From assembly GCF_003391135.1 (NCBI RefSeq), contig NZ_CP031455.1, positions 4,681,001-4,745,000 of the forward strand: a stretch of 64,000 nt of DNA, in the 5' to 3' direction. The position numbers and the translations under genes are program-made. Shown piece after piece: positions 17,857 to 26,707 of this stretch. Below the pieces are notes generated by a model, which worked only from the letters and a program-made list of their open reading frames with translations, was not told where the DNA came from and did not search any database. The stretch comes from Streptoverticillium olivoreticuli subsp. olivoreticuli (lineage in GTDB: Bacteria > Actinomycetota > Actinomycetes > Streptomycetales > Streptomycetaceae). How positions within the stretch are numbered: the stretch's first letter is position 1; every line of letters starts with the position of its first letter.

Positions 17857-19245
17857 ATGCTTGAACTCACCGGACCACTCAACGGACCTGCCCGAAGAAG
17901 CCGCGCCGTCGCCCTCCTGGCCACCGGCGCGGCCCTCACCGCCACCCTCCTCGGCACGGCCTCCGGCGCGGCCCACGCGGTTCCCACCACCGCGCGGACC
18001 ACCGCCGCCACCGTCGCCAAGGGCCCCGTCAAGACCAAGGCCGGCGCGCCCGCCATCCCCGTGGCCAACGTCAAGGCCCACCTCAACCAGCTCCAGTCGA
18101 TAGCCAACGCCAACAACGGCAACCGCGCGCACGGCCGCAGCGGTTACAAGGCGTCCGTCGACTATGTGAAGGGCAAGCTGGACGCCGCCGGATTCACCAC
18201 CACCGTGCAGCAGTTCAGCGCCAACGGCTCCACCGGCTACAACCTGATCGCCGACTGGCCCGGCGGCGACACCGACCACGTCGTCTTCGCCGGCTCGCAC
18301 CTCGACTCCGTCTCCGCGGGCCCCGGCATCAACGACAACGGCTCCGGCTCCGCCGGGGTCCTCGAAGTCGCCCTCGCCGTCGCCCGCGAGGGCTACAAGC
18401 CCGACAAGCACCTGCGGTTCGGCTGGTGGGGCGCCGAGGAACTCGGCATGGTCGGGTCGCAGAACTACGTCGACAAGCTGTCCTCCGCCGACCGGTCGAA
18501 GATCGACGCCTATCTGAACTTCGACATGATCGGCTCGCCGAACCCCGGCTACTACGTCTACGGCTACGACGCGGGCCTCCAGAGCCTCTTCGAGAACTGG
18601 TTCGCGGCGAAGAACATCGCCACCGAGGTCGACCACGAGGGCGACGGCCGCTCGGACCACGCCCCCTTCCAGAACGCCGGCATACCCGTCGGCGGGCTCT
18701 TCAGCGGCGCCGACTACATCAAGACCGCCGACCAGGCGCAGAAGTGGGGCGGCACCGCGGGCCGGGCGTTCGACGCCTGCTACCACCGCTCGTGCGACAC
18801 GTACGCCAACCTGAACGACACCGCGCTCGGCACCAACTCCGATGCCATCGCGGGTGCCGTCTGGTCGCTGAGCGGCGGCACCACGACCCCGCCGAGCGGC
18901 AAGGTCTTCGAGAACAAGGCCCGGGTCGACATCCCCGACGCGGGTCCGGCGATCGAGTCCCCGATCACCGTCAGCGGCGTGACCGGCAACGCGCCGGCCG
19001 CGCTCAAGGCCGGGGTCGACATCAAGCACACGTACCGCGGGGACCTGACCGTGGATCTCGTGGGCCCGAGCGGGCGCGCCTACCGGCTGAAGGACTCCAG
19101 CGCGAATGATTCGGCGGCGGACGTCAATGCGACGTTCTCCGTGAACGCGTCTTCCGAGACGGCGAACGGGACGTGGAAGCTGCGCGTCCAGGATGTGGCG
19201 GCGCAGGACGTCGGCTACATCAACGGGTGGAAGCTGACGTTCTAG
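17857..19245 (+). CDS. Secreted zinc aminopeptidase (M28) with C-terminal P/proprotein-convertase domain
   Basis: A 462-residue exported peptidase related to the Streptomyces griseus aminopeptidase. An Arg-rich n-region and a hydrophobic stretch ending near AHA form the signal peptide (about residues 1-42). The M28 domain has the zinc-ligand motifs GSHLDSV, INDNGSGSAG, WWGAEELGMVGS, NFDMIGSPN and SDHAPFQNAG, with the CYHRSCDTY disulfide region. A C-terminal domain of about 120 residues begins KVFENKARVDIPD and ends NGWKLTF, typical of the P/Homo B domain. ATG 17857 has GGGAG six bases upstream; an in-frame ATG at 17839 lacks this spacing. It should release N-terminal residues from extracellular peptides. 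Confidence 0.93.
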   Translation: MLELTGPLNGPARRSRAVALLATGAALTATLLGTASGAAHAVPTTARTTAATVAKGPVKTKAGAPAIPVANVKAHLNQLQSIANANNGNRAHGRSGYKASVDYVKGKLDAAGFTTTVQQFSANGSTGYNLIADWPGGDTDHVVFAGSHLDSVSAGPGINDNGSGSAGVLEVALAVAREGYKPDKHLRFGWWGAEELGMVGSQNYVDKLSSADRSKIDAYLNFDMIGSPNPGYYVYGYDAGLQSLFENWFAAKNIATEVDHEGDGRSDHAPFQNAGIPVGGLFSGADYIKTADQAQKWGGTAGRAFDACYHRSCDTYANLNDTALGTNSDAIAGAVWSLSGGTTTPPSGKVFENKARVDIPDAGPAIESPITVSGVTGNAPAALKAGVDIKHTYRGDLTVDLVGPSGRAYRLKDSSANDSAADVNATFSVNASSETANGTWKLRVQDVAAQDVGYINGWKLTF

Positions 19246-19285
19246 CCTCCGGCTGCGGGCCCGTCGCTCCCCCAGTGGCGGGCGG

Positions 19286-19441
19286 CCTCAAACGTCGGCC
19301 GGGCGGCAATCAGCCCGTCCGGCGTTTGAGGACAACGCGCGAAGCGCGTTGGGGGTCCGGGGGTCTCCCCCGCACGCGGCGGAGCCGCAGATCGACGCTG
19401 CGGGAAGGGGCGGGGCTGGGGAAAAAGCCCGCCGCAGGCGC
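19286..19441. repeat. Modular GC-rich intergenic repeat, copy 3
   Basis: This sits between the convergent aminopeptidase and ABC permease genes. It contains a degenerate version of the palindrome (19286-19333, CCTCAAACG ... CGTTTGAGGAC), a GGGGGTCCGGGGGTCTCCCCC box, the GGGAAGGGGCGGGGCTGGGG box and GCCCGCCGCAGGCG. It probably serves as a bidirectional terminator here. Confidence 0.75.
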
Positions 19442-19459
19442 GGACGGCCCGCGGCCGAA

Positions 19460-20347
19460 CTACGCCGTCACATCCCGCGACGTGAACCTCGCCCACGCCG
19501 CCGACCCGAACACCGCCGCGTACAGCGCCTGAAGGCGCAAATTGTCCAGCAGCTGGTCCCAATACACCGGCTCCCGCAGTAGATCCGCGAAGCTCAGCCA
19601 GTAGTGCGGGAAGAGATACGGCTGCACCGCGTGCAGCTGCGGGAACTGGTCGAGGATCTGGACCGTGATCAGCAGCCCCACCGTCGTGGCCATGGCCGCG
19701 ATCCCGCTGTTGGTGAGCGTGGAGACGAACAGCCCGACCGCCGCGACGCCGGTCAGCGACAGCGCGACGACCCCCGCGATGGCCAGCGCGCGCAGCAGCC
19801 CCTCGCCGAAGGAGACGTTCGTCCCGCTGATCAGCGTGACCTCGCCCAAGGGGAACAGCAGCGCCCCCACCGCCAGCGCGGACACGGTGACGACCAGGGT
19901 GGCCGCGAGGCAGAAGACCAGCGTCGACGCGTATTTGGCGAGCAGCAGCCGGGTCCGCCCGGCGGGTGCGACGAGGAGATAGCGCAGGGTCCCGGAGCTC
20001 GCCTCGCCGGCTATGGAGTCGCCCGCGACCACGCCTATCGCCATCGGCAGGAAGAACGGCAGGGTCGCGGCGAGCGAGGTGAAGACCAGGAAGAGGCCGT
20101 TGTTGGTGACCTGGCTGATGAACGCCGGGCCGCCCCCGCCACCCTCGTGGCCGACCGTGCCGCCGCCCCTGGTCTCGATCTTCACGGCGATGCCGACGAG
20201 GACGGGGACGGCCGCGAGCACCCCGAGCAGGGCGACCGTCCGCCACCGCCGGAACACCGAGCCCACCTCGCTGCGGAAGAGGGACAGCTGCCACAGCGGG
20301 CTCGGGGCCCGGGTGCCGCCCGTGACCGCGGCATCAGCCCGCGACAT
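19460..20347 (-). CDS. ABC-2 type transporter permease
   Basis: A 295-residue membrane protein with six predicted helices. Typical ABC-2 wording is present: ... GVVAGDSIAGEASSGTLRYLLVAPAGRTRLLLAKY near residues 107-141, including the 'E-x-x-x-G-T-x-R-x-L' turn found before helix 3. Its start overlaps the end of the ATPase gene by 14 bases, so both subunits are made together. A polar or peptide substrate exported from the cell is usual for this family, but nothing here shows which. Confidence 0.9.
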   Translation of the reverse strand: MSRADAAVTGGTRAPSPLWQLSLFRSEVGSVFRRWRTVALLGVLAAVPVLVGIAVKIETRGGGTVGHEGGGGGPAFISQVTNNGLFLVFTSLAATLPFFLPMAIGVVAGDSIAGEASSGTLRYLLVAPAGRTRLLLAKYASTLVFCLAATLVVTVSALAVGALLFPLGEVTLISGTNVSFGEGLLRALAIAGVVALSLTGVAAVGLFVSTLTNSGIAAMATTVGLLITVQILDQFPQLHAVQPYLFPHYWLSFADLLREPVYWDQLLDNLRLQALYAAVFGSAAWARFTSRDVTA

Positions 20348-21341
20348 CGAAACCCTCCCCGGTGAGCGCCACGAACGCGTCCTCCAGCGAGGCGCGTTCG
20401 GTGCCGAAGGCCCGGACCCGGACCCGGGCGTGGACGAGCGCGGCGTTGAGGTCCGCGAGATCGAGCGGTGCGGCGCCCTCGGGCGGCTCCCCGGTGGGGA
20501 GTTCGCCGGTGACGCGGTCGTCCACGACGACGAGATCGGTCACGCCGTGCTCCTTGAGGACGCGGACGGCGTCCGAGGTGTCGGGGGTGGTGACGGCCAG
20601 CCGGCCGCGCGTGGAGGAGGCCAGCCCGGCGACCGTGCCCTGGGTGAGCAGCCGCCCCTGGGCCATGACCGCGGCATGGGTGCAGACCTGCTCGATCTCG
20701 TCGAGGAGGTGCGAGGAGAGGAAGACGGTGGTGCCGTCGGCCGCGAGCTCCCTGACGAGCGTGCGGATCTCCCGCATGCCCTGCGGGTCCAGGCCGTTGG
20801 TCGGCTCGTCGAGCACGAGCAGCTCGCGCGGCTGGAGCAGGGCCGCGGCCAGCCCGAGGCGCTGCTTCATGCCCAGGGAGTACGCGCGGGCCTTCTTGCC
20901 CGCGGCGGCTACGAGCCCCACCCGGTCGAGCGCCGCGTCCACCCGGGCGGCCCGGGTACGGGGATCGGCGGTCGGGTCGGCGGCGTCGAACCGTACGAGG
21001 TTGTCCCGCCCGGACAGGAAGCCGTAGAGCGCGGGCCCCTCGATCAGCGCCCCCACCCTGGGCAGTACCCGACGGCCCGCGCGGGGCATCGGCTCCCCCA
21101 GCACCTCGGCCGAGCCCGAGGTCGGCTCGATGAGGCCCATGAGCATCCGGATGGTGGTGGTCTTCCCGGAGCCGTTGGGCCCGAGGAACCCGAAGACGCT
21201 CCCGCGCGGCACGGTGAGGTCGAGCCCGTCCACGGCGAGCTGGCCGCCGCGGTAGCGCTTGGTGAGGGCGCGGGTGTGGACGGCGGCGTCCGGATGGCGC
21301 CGACCGGCAGCGGAGGGCGCACGCTCGGCAGACCCTGGCAC
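20334..21341 (-). CDS. ABC transporter ATP-binding protein (ABC-2 exporter)
   Basis: A protein of about 335 residues with Walker A GPNGSGKTTT, the signature motif YSLGMKQRLGLA, Walker B LLVLDEPTNGLDP and the H-loop SSHLLDEIE. A C-terminal domain of about 90 residues follows. The GTG at 21341 is preferred because GGGGGGAAGGCGG lies directly upstream; the frame also opens at ATG 21377, which abuts a hairpin. It drives the permease encoded immediately downstream. Confidence 0.9.
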   Translation of the reverse strand: MPGSAERAPSAAGRRHPDAAVHTRALTKRYRGGQLAVDGLDLTVPRGSVFGFLGPNGSGKTTTIRMLMGLIEPTSGSAEVLGEPMPRAGRRVLPRVGALIEGPALYGFLSGRDNLVRFDAADPTADPRTRAARVDAALDRVGLVAAAGKKARAYSLGMKQRLGLAAALLQPRELLVLDEPTNGLDPQGMREIRTLVRELAADGTTVFLSSHLLDEIEQVCTHAAVMAQGRLLTQGTVAGLASSTRGRLAVTTPDTSDAVRVLKEHGVTDLVVVDDRVTGELPTGEPPEGAAPLDLADLNAALVHARVRVRAFGTERASLEDAFVALTGEGFDVAG

Positions 21342-21377
21342 CCGCCTTCCCCCCTTCGTCACGCTTTTGTGGAACAT

Positions 21378-21407
21378 CCTCGGCCGGCCTCGCCGGGCCG
21401 GCCGAGG
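21378..21407 (-). terminator. 12-bp perfect hairpin after the LolA-like gene
   Basis: Arms 21378-21389 and 21396-21407 pair perfectly around a six-base loop, eight bases downstream of the LolA-like stop and just upstream of the ABC ATPase gene. Partial readthrough is possible, since all three genes run in the same direction. Confidence 0.7.
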
Positions 21408-21414
21408 AGGGTGC

Positions 21415-22641
21415 CTACTTCGCCGCCTTGATGAGCGCTTCCTTCGTCACCGCGCCCGCGTACACCCGGCCGTCGTCCGTCATCAGGACGTTGACGAGGC
21501 GGGTGCTGAAGACATGGCCCGAGCCGAAGGGACCCGAGACCTTGGTGCCGAGGGTGTCCAGGAGGGCACCGGCGCCGCCGGCGTTCTTCCCGAGGCCGCC
21601 GCCCTTGGCCTTGGAGTCCTTGCTCGCGCCCGCGGGCGCCTTGAACTGGGCGATCGACGTCCAGCTCTTGCCCACCACGTCGAGGCCCGACATCTCGCCC
21701 GGCGTGGCCGGAAGCGCGCCCTTGTGGTCCCGCTGCGCGCCGTCGCCCTTGTCCTCGGTGACCTTGGCGCCCTTGGGCGGGGTGAAGTCGAAGGTGCTCG
21801 CACCCGGCTTGGCGAAGTCGACCTTGGTGAAGGCCGCGTCGACCGCCGCCTTGCCACCGCTCTTCGGGGAGAGCGTGAACTTCAGCGGCACACCGGTCTT
21901 GGCGTCCACCGCGATCCGCACCGAGCCGACCGTCGACTCCTCGGCCTTCGGCTTGACGACCAGCTGATAGGCGTCCCGCCCGGCCACCTTGGCCGTGCCG
22001 CCGACCGACACCGACGTCGAGTCGTCCACGGCGGCGAGGGCCTTCTTGGCCAGCTCCTGCGGCGACGCGCCCTTCAGCTCCTCCGGGCCGGCGTGCTGCC
22101 CGGCATCGGCCTTCCCGCGCGGGGCGGTCGAGTGGTGGACGGTGTTGCTGCCGCTGTCGTACGCCCAGACCTGGTCGCCGTTGCGGATCAGGCTGTACTC
22201 CGCGGCGGGCTCGACGATCGACACGCGCTGCTTGTCGGGGCCGTCGACGGCGACGCGCAGCGTGTGCGAACCCGAGGCGAGCTCGGTGAGCTTGGCCTGC
22301 GGGGAGACGTCCGCGCCGCCCTTCTTCCCGTCGTGACCCGCGCCCAGGGCACCGAGCGAGGCGCCGCCCGGCAGCGACGGCAGACCCAGGTCGGTGGTCA
22401 CCTTGACCGAGCCGGACATCTGCTGGACATCCGACTTGGCGACCTTGGCTATCAGGTCCTCCGCGCTGATCTTCGGCAGATCGGGGTCGCCGCTCTTCGC
22501 CAGCGCCGGGACGAGCCCGATCGTGGCCGCCGCGAGGCCCGCCACCGCGACCGGCACGGCATAGCGGACCGCCTTGCGGCGGGCCGGTGTGCGATGGCCC
22601 TCCGGGCCTTCGGCAACCTGGGTCGGTTCAATCCGTGCCAT
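21415..22641 (-). CDS. LolA/RseB-like lipoprotein-binding-fold protein, exported
   Basis: A 408-residue protein with a single N-terminal membrane segment (about residues 25-48, after RRKAVRYAVPVAVAG) and a large extracytoplasmic domain. The domain has the LolA/RseB/DUF2092 pattern: QMSGSVKVTTDLG early, a QVWAYDSGSNTVHH strand, GRDAYQLVVKPK and VRIAVDAKTGVPLKF. Actinobacterial members are secreted or membrane-anchored sensors or carriers of lipid-like ligands; the exact role is unknown. GGAGGT lies nine bases before the ATG. The ABC exporter directly downstream on the same strand suggests a shared envelope function. Confidence 0.8.
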   Translation of the reverse strand: MARIEPTQVAEGPEGHRTPARRKAVRYAVPVAVAGLAAATIGLVPALAKSGDPDLPKISAEDLIAKVAKSDVQQMSGSVKVTTDLGLPSLPGGASLGALGAGHDGKKGGADVSPQAKLTELASGSHTLRVAVDGPDKQRVSIVEPAAEYSLIRNGDQVWAYDSGSNTVHHSTAPRGKADAGQHAGPEELKGASPQELAKKALAAVDDSTSVSVGGTAKVAGRDAYQLVVKPKAEESTVGSVRIAVDAKTGVPLKFTLSPKSGGKAAVDAAFTKVDFAKPGASTFDFTPPKGAKVTEDKGDGAQRDHKGALPATPGEMSGLDVVGKSWTSIAQFKAPAGASKDSKAKGGGLGKNAGGAGALLDTLGTKVSGPFGSGHVFSTRLVNVLMTDDGRVYAGAVTKEALIKAAK

Positions 22642-22797
22642 GTGCCCATACCTCCGTCGTCGGCGCCCCCCGGGCCTTCTTCATTGTGGCCCTGCCGCTG
22701 GTTGGTGGCGCAGTGTCAATTGCACCAAAGCCGGCCGGCTCGCGCGTCAGCCGCGGGGAGCACTTTCCCGTACCTCTCGGGTATGACCCGGCGTCAC

Positions 22798-22971
22798 GCC
22801 TGCGGCGGGCTTTCTCCCCAGCCCCGCCCCTTCCCGAAACCGGGGGCTCTGCCCCCGGACCCCCGGGGTGCGCAAAATTCAGCCCGTCCGGCGATTGAGG
22901 ACGCTCCCCCAGACTCCGTCCGGGGGGACCCCCAAGGGCGCTCCCGCCGCAGGCGGCAACGGACCGCAACC
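22798..22971. repeat. Modular GC-rich intergenic repeat, copy 4
   Basis: This fills most of the 340-bp gap between the polyprenyl synthase stop and the LolA-like gene. Modules are GCCTGCGGCGGGC, CCCCAGCCCCGCCCCTTCCCG, a GGGGGCTCTGCCCCC hairpin, and a single half of the palindrome (TTCAGCCCGTCCGGCGATTGAGGAC) without its partner arm. The rest of the gap (22642-22797) is the upstream region of the LolA-like gene; it has a TTGACA at about 22713 on the minus strand but no matching -10. Confidence 0.75.
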
Positions 22972-22980
22972 CAGGGCCGG

Positions 22981-23991
22981 TCAACCAGCCCGGTGCACGA
23001 CCGCGTCGCAGAGGTTTTCCAGGGCCGCCTTCGCGAAGCACTCCGGCAGGGGGGCGAGGATCGCCCGTGCCTCCTGCGCGTAGCGCACCGTGTCGCGGCG
23101 CGCCTGCTCCAGCGCCGGGTGCGCGCGCAGGCGGCGCAGTGCCTCGGCGTGCAGGGTGTCGTCGGTGAGGTCGCCGTCGAGGAGCTCGCACAGCTGGAGG
23201 TCGTCCGCCGAGCCGGTCGCGGCCGCCTGGGCCCGCAGGTGCAGCACCGGCAGCGTGGGGATGCCCTCGCGCAGGTCGGTGCCGGGCGTCTTGCCGGACT
23301 CGTGGGAGTCGCTGGCGATGTCGAGGACGTCGTCGGCGAGCTGGAAGGCGATGCCGAGCCGCTCCCCGTAGTGGGTGAGGATGTCGACGGTGCGCTCGTC
23401 GGCGCCGGACATCATCGCGCCGTAGCGGGTGGAGACGGCGATCAGCGAGCCGGTCTTGCCCGCCATGACGTCGAGGTAGTGCTCGATGGGGTCGCGGCCG
23501 TCGCGCGGTCCCGCCGTCTCCAGGATCTGGCCGGTGACCAGCCGCTCGAACGCCTCGGCCTGGATGCGGACGGCCTCCGGTCCCAGGTCGGCGAGGATGT
23601 ACGAGGCCCGGGAGAAGAGGAAGTCCCCGGTGAGGACGGCCACGGAGTTGCCCCAGCGGGCGTTGGCGCTGTCGACGCCGCGCCGCACGTCCGCCTCGTC
23701 CATGACGTCGTCGTGGTAGAGCGTGGCCAGGTGGGTGAGCTCGACGACGACCGCCGAGGGCACGATGCCCGGGGCGTGCGGGTCGCCGAACTGCGCGGCG
23801 AGCATCACCAGAAGCGGGCGGAACCGCTTGCCTCCGGCCCGGACGAGATGCTGGGCCGCCTCGGTGATGAAGGGCACGTCGCTCTTGGTGGCCTCCAGGA
23901 GGCCCTCCTCGACGGCGGCCAAACCGGCCTGGACATCGGCTTCAAGAGCCTGGTCCCGCACGCTCAGCCCAAAAGGCCCGACGACGGTCAC
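22981..23991 (-). CDS. All-trans polyprenyl diphosphate synthase (menaquinone tail)
   Basis: A 336-residue prenyltransferase of the IspB/HepT type. It condenses isopentenyl diphosphate onto an allylic primer to make the long prenyl chain. Both aspartate-rich motifs are present: DDVMD near residue 93 and DDVLD near 219, as are the GGKRFRPLL lysine-arginine motif and GKTGSLI. The GTG at 23991 has AGGAG eight bases upstream. Chain length cannot be read from sequence by eye. With menG, menJ, mqnA and mqnC in the same window, menaquinone side-chain synthesis is the probable role. Confidence 0.9.
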   Translation of the reverse strand: MTVVGPFGLSVRDQALEADVQAGLAAVEEGLLEATKSDVPFITEAAQHLVRAGGKRFRPLLVMLAAQFGDPHAPGIVPSAVVVELTHLATLYHDDVMDEADVRRGVDSANARWGNSVAVLTGDFLFSRASYILADLGPEAVRIQAEAFERLVTGQILETAGPRDGRDPIEHYLDVMAGKTGSLIAVSTRYGAMMSGADERTVDILTHYGERLGIAFQLADDVLDIASDSHESGKTPGTDLREGIPTLPVLHLRAQAAATGSADDLQLCELLDGDLTDDTLHAEALRRLRAHPALEQARRDTVRYAQEARAILAPLPECFAKAALENLCDAVVHRAG

Positions 23992-24228
23992 GAGGGGTAC
24001 TCCTGTCTGCCTGCGAACACGGGGATTGTCGATGTGTCGCTGTCTCCACCGAAAGTCAGCGTATCCGGTCGGCTGTCGATCACCGTGGGCGCCTTCCCGG
24101 TCGACCAGACGTGTGCCCCGTTATGCGCTTGGTCACCCACCGGGAGCAAGCCCCCGGAACCCCTGACCGAAGGCCGGACGGACCGGATCCGGCTGCATGC
24201 GGAACCAGTCCGTCCGGCACAGCGTGGC

Positions 24229-25431
24229 CTACGACAGCGCGCCCACCGCCCTCGCCAGCCGTGGCGACGCGTACTCCGTGCCGCAGACGAACCTCATGAC
24301 CGGGCCGTAGCTCGCCGCCGCCGGGAGGCCCGTGAAGAACAGGCCCGGGACCGACGAGCGGTAACCGGGGCCCAGCCGGGGCCCGCCCGCGCCGACCGCG
24401 AGCCTGGTCCGCAGACCGTGGCCGAGGAAGTCGAGGGCGGCCAGGTCGACCTGGTAGCCGGTCGCGGCGAGGACGTGGTCGGCGGCGAGCTCCCCCTCGG
24501 TGGACCCGTCGGGCCCGGCGAGGAGCAGAACCGGACGACCGTCCTCCACCCGGGCCCGGACGATCCGCTTGCCCTCCGACACCTGCACCCGGCCGATGAA
24601 GCGATCCCGCAGCCACCAGGCGCCGAGCGGCCCGAGCACCCGCTGGACGAGGTACTTCCGGGTCGGCGCCGGGAGCCGGCGGAATCCGTCGGCGTGGTAC
24701 GAGAACGCGTACAGCGACCAGGCCCGCCCGAACGGGGTGTCCGGCTTCAGCGGCGACTGCCCGTCCGGCGCCGCCCCGAAGCGCACCGCGCCCCGCCGCC
24801 GGGCGAGGACCCGCACCGACGCGGCGCCGCCCTCCGCGAGCAGCACGGCGCTCTCCAGCGCCGACTGCCCCGCACCGACGACCACCACGTCGCGGCCGGC
24901 GAACCGCGACAGGTCGTCGTGCTGCGAGCTGTGCGAGACCGGGCCGCTCACCGACGGGCCGTCCGGCACGGCCGCGGCCAGCTCGGCCGGCAGCCGCGCG
25001 AGCCCGCTGAGCCCGGTGGCGACGACCACGGCACGGGCCGCGAACTGCTCGCCGGAGTCCAGCTTCAGCTCGAAGCCCGTGGACCGCCGGTCCACGGACA
25101 CCACCCGCGTCTGCTCCAGATCGGGCACCAGGCGCTCCTGGAACCACAGGCCGTAGCGGGCGAAGGTCTCGACCGGGATGGCGTCCCAGTCCGATTCGTA
25201 GCGCCGCTCCCCCGCGTCGCGGCAGAAGTCGAGCAGGGTGTGGCCCGGTTGCGGTGCGTCGATGTTCGAGGCCACGGGGGTGGATTTCAGCAGCATTCCG
25301 GCGGGCATGTGGGCCCTCCAGCTCACCATCGGCGAGCCGAACACACGGGTCGCTATGCCGTGCGCCCTCAGGTGGGCAGCGGTAGACAGTCCGTACGGAC
25401 CTGCCCCGATGACTACGACGGGAAGTGTCAC
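24229..25431 (-). CDS. FAD/NAD(P)-dependent oxidoreductase of monooxygenase type
   Basis: A 400-residue flavoprotein. It has an N-terminal FAD-binding GxGPxG fold (VVIGAGPYGLSTAAHLRAHG), a second dinucleotide fold (VVVVGAGQSALESAVLLAEGG near residue 165) for NAD(P)H, and the late ATG motif VLAATGYQVDL. This plan matches flavin-containing and N-hydroxylating monooxygenases. GTG 25431 is chosen because GGAGGGGACTC directly precedes it and the Rossmann motif then starts at residue 4; an upstream in-frame start at 25476 lies within the preceding gene's end. It follows the ATP-grasp gene by 22 bp, so the two are co-transcribed. Substrate unknown. Confidence 0.8.
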   Translation of the reverse strand: MTLPVVVIGAGPYGLSTAAHLRAHGIATRVFGSPMVSWRAHMPAGMLLKSTPVASNIDAPQPGHTLLDFCRDAGERRYESDWDAIPVETFARYGLWFQERLVPDLEQTRVVSVDRRSTGFELKLDSGEQFAARAVVVATGLSGLARLPAELAAAVPDGPSVSGPVSHSSQHDDLSRFAGRDVVVVGAGQSALESAVLLAEGGAASVRVLARRRGAVRFGAAPDGQSPLKPDTPFGRAWSLYAFSYHADGFRRLPAPTRKYLVQRVLGPLGAWWLRDRFIGRVQVSEGKRIVRARVEDGRPVLLLAGPDGSTEGELAADHVLAATGYQVDLAALDFLGHGLRTRLAVGAGGPRLGPGYRSSVPGLFFTGLPAAASYGPVMRFVCGTEYASPRLARAVGALS

Positions 25432-25453
25432 GAGTCCCCTCCCAGGGCGTTGC

Positions 25454-26707
25454 TTACTCGACGAGAGCAGCGGCACGCCTGGAGCGCCACAGCTGCCAGA
25501 GGTGCCGAACGCCCGGCCTGACGAACCGGGCGAGCATGGTGAAGAACGGCTTCATGTCGTCACGCGCGACCCAGGCCAGCTCCGTGCCGCTCGCCCGTGC
25601 GGGCGCGTGCGGGGTGGTGTATCCGCTGCGCCGGTAGGCGGCGAGGGCCGGCAGGTCGATGTTCTCGACGACGAACCGGCGCCCCGCGAGCTGCTCGCCC
25701 TCGGGGACCTTGCGGCCGGTGAGGTCGAGATGCTGGGCCCGGACGACGTCGACGCCCGCCTCGTTCTCGAACAGGCGGAACTGGGCGCCCATCCGGGGGT
25801 TGAAGTCGAGGAGCTTGTAGCGGCCGTCGCGCCGGTCGAAGCGCCAGTCGAGGTCGATGATTCCGCAGAAGCCGATCTGTTTGATGAACTGCGCGGCCAT
25901 GTCGGCCAGTTCGGGGTTGTCCACGACGTAGGCGTTGGCGGTCATGCCCGCGTGCGGCGGCCAGGAGCGCACCTTGACCCCGGTGAACATCGCGAGGGGG
26001 GTGCTCTCCGCGTCGAAGTACGCGTGCACGATCCAGTCCTCGGCCTGCTCGCGGGGCAGGTACTCCTGGAGGATCACCCCCGGCGACGGGCCCCAGCCGC
26101 GCGCGAGGGCCAGCAGTTCGCGGGGGCCGGCGATGCGGGTGGTCCCGTGCACGGCGGGCCTGCTGCGCCGCTCGAACGCCTCCCGGTTCTTCGCCACCAG
26201 GGGGAAGCGGGCGCGCCCGGCGTACTCCTCGATCTCCTCGTACGAGGACGGGAAGAGGGCCTCGGGGGACGGCACCCCGTGCTCCACGCAGAGCTCGTGC
26301 AGGCCCTGCTTGCTCGCGAGTCTGCGGGGCAACTCCCGCTCCACCGGCGGGAAGAGGAAGCTCGCGGACAGCTGCTCCGCGTGCTCGGCGACCAGGACGG
26401 CCGCCTCCTCGTCGGTGGGCAGCAGCACCGCGGGGCGGCCGATGGACCGCCCGATGCGCAGCAGCCCCTCGACGAGCTCCTCGGGCCGCTCCCGGCCCGT
26501 GGTGGGCCAGACGAAACCACCGTGCAGATAACGGGATACGGCGGCGGGGGTCCAGCGGTCCTCGGTGATGGCGTACATCGGGATCCCGAGTCTGCCGAGA
26601 CTGCGGATCGCGCCGACCCCGCCATGATGCAGAGGGTAATCGCCGATCTTCACGATGAGCCCCGGAACGGACCGGTCCGCCGCGATGGGCGTACTCCTGC
26701 TCGCCAC
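25454..26707 (-). CDS. ATP-grasp carboxylate-amine ligase-like protein
   Basis: A protein of about 417 residues. The N-terminal pre-ATP-grasp part (about 10-115) is followed by an ATP-grasp core: FPLVAKNREAF (ATP-binding Lys), GPSPGVILQEYLP, and the metal-binding end YKLLDFNPRMGAQF with Asp/Asn and Arg. The C-terminal 30 residues are basic and aromatic (FFTMLARFVRPGVRHLWQLW) and may be membrane-associating. It resembles predicted carboligases and amino-acid ligases, which form amide bonds via acyl phosphates. GTG 26707 fits the AGGGGG box with a six-base spacing better than ATG 26713. It is first in an operon with the FAD oxidoreductase; the joint product is unknown. Confidence 0.75.
   Translation of the reverse strand: MASRSTPIAADRSVPGLIVKIGDYPLHHGGVGAIRSLGRLGIPMYAITEDRWTPAAVSRYLHGGFVWPTTGRERPEELVEGLLRIGRSIGRPAVLLPTDEEAAVLVAEHAEQLSASFLFPPVERELPRRLASKQGLHELCVEHGVPSPEALFPSSYEEIEEYAGRARFPLVAKNREAFERRSRPAVHGTTRIAGPRELLALARGWGPSPGVILQEYLPREQAEDWIVHAYFDAESTPLAMFTGVKVRSWPPHAGMTANAYVVDNPELADMAAQFIKQIGFCGIIDLDWRFDRRDGRYKLLDFNPRMGAQFRLFENEAGVDVVRAQHLDLTGRKVPEGEQLAGRRFVVENIDLPALAAYRRSGYTTPHAPARASGTELAWVARDDMKPFFTMLARFVRPGVRHLWQLWRSRRAAALVE

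Noticed and set aside
16267..19029. A 920-codon minus-strand open frame over the permease, RarD and aminopeptidase genes
   Set aside because: It is antisense to three genes with clear domain motifs, and its composition is that of a shadow frame.
21259..25521. A 1420-codon open frame on the plus strand
   Set aside because: It runs antisense through the LolA-like, polyprenyl synthase and FAD genes. The translation is Arg/Gly/His-rich with no fold or motif, an effect of GC-rich codon bias.
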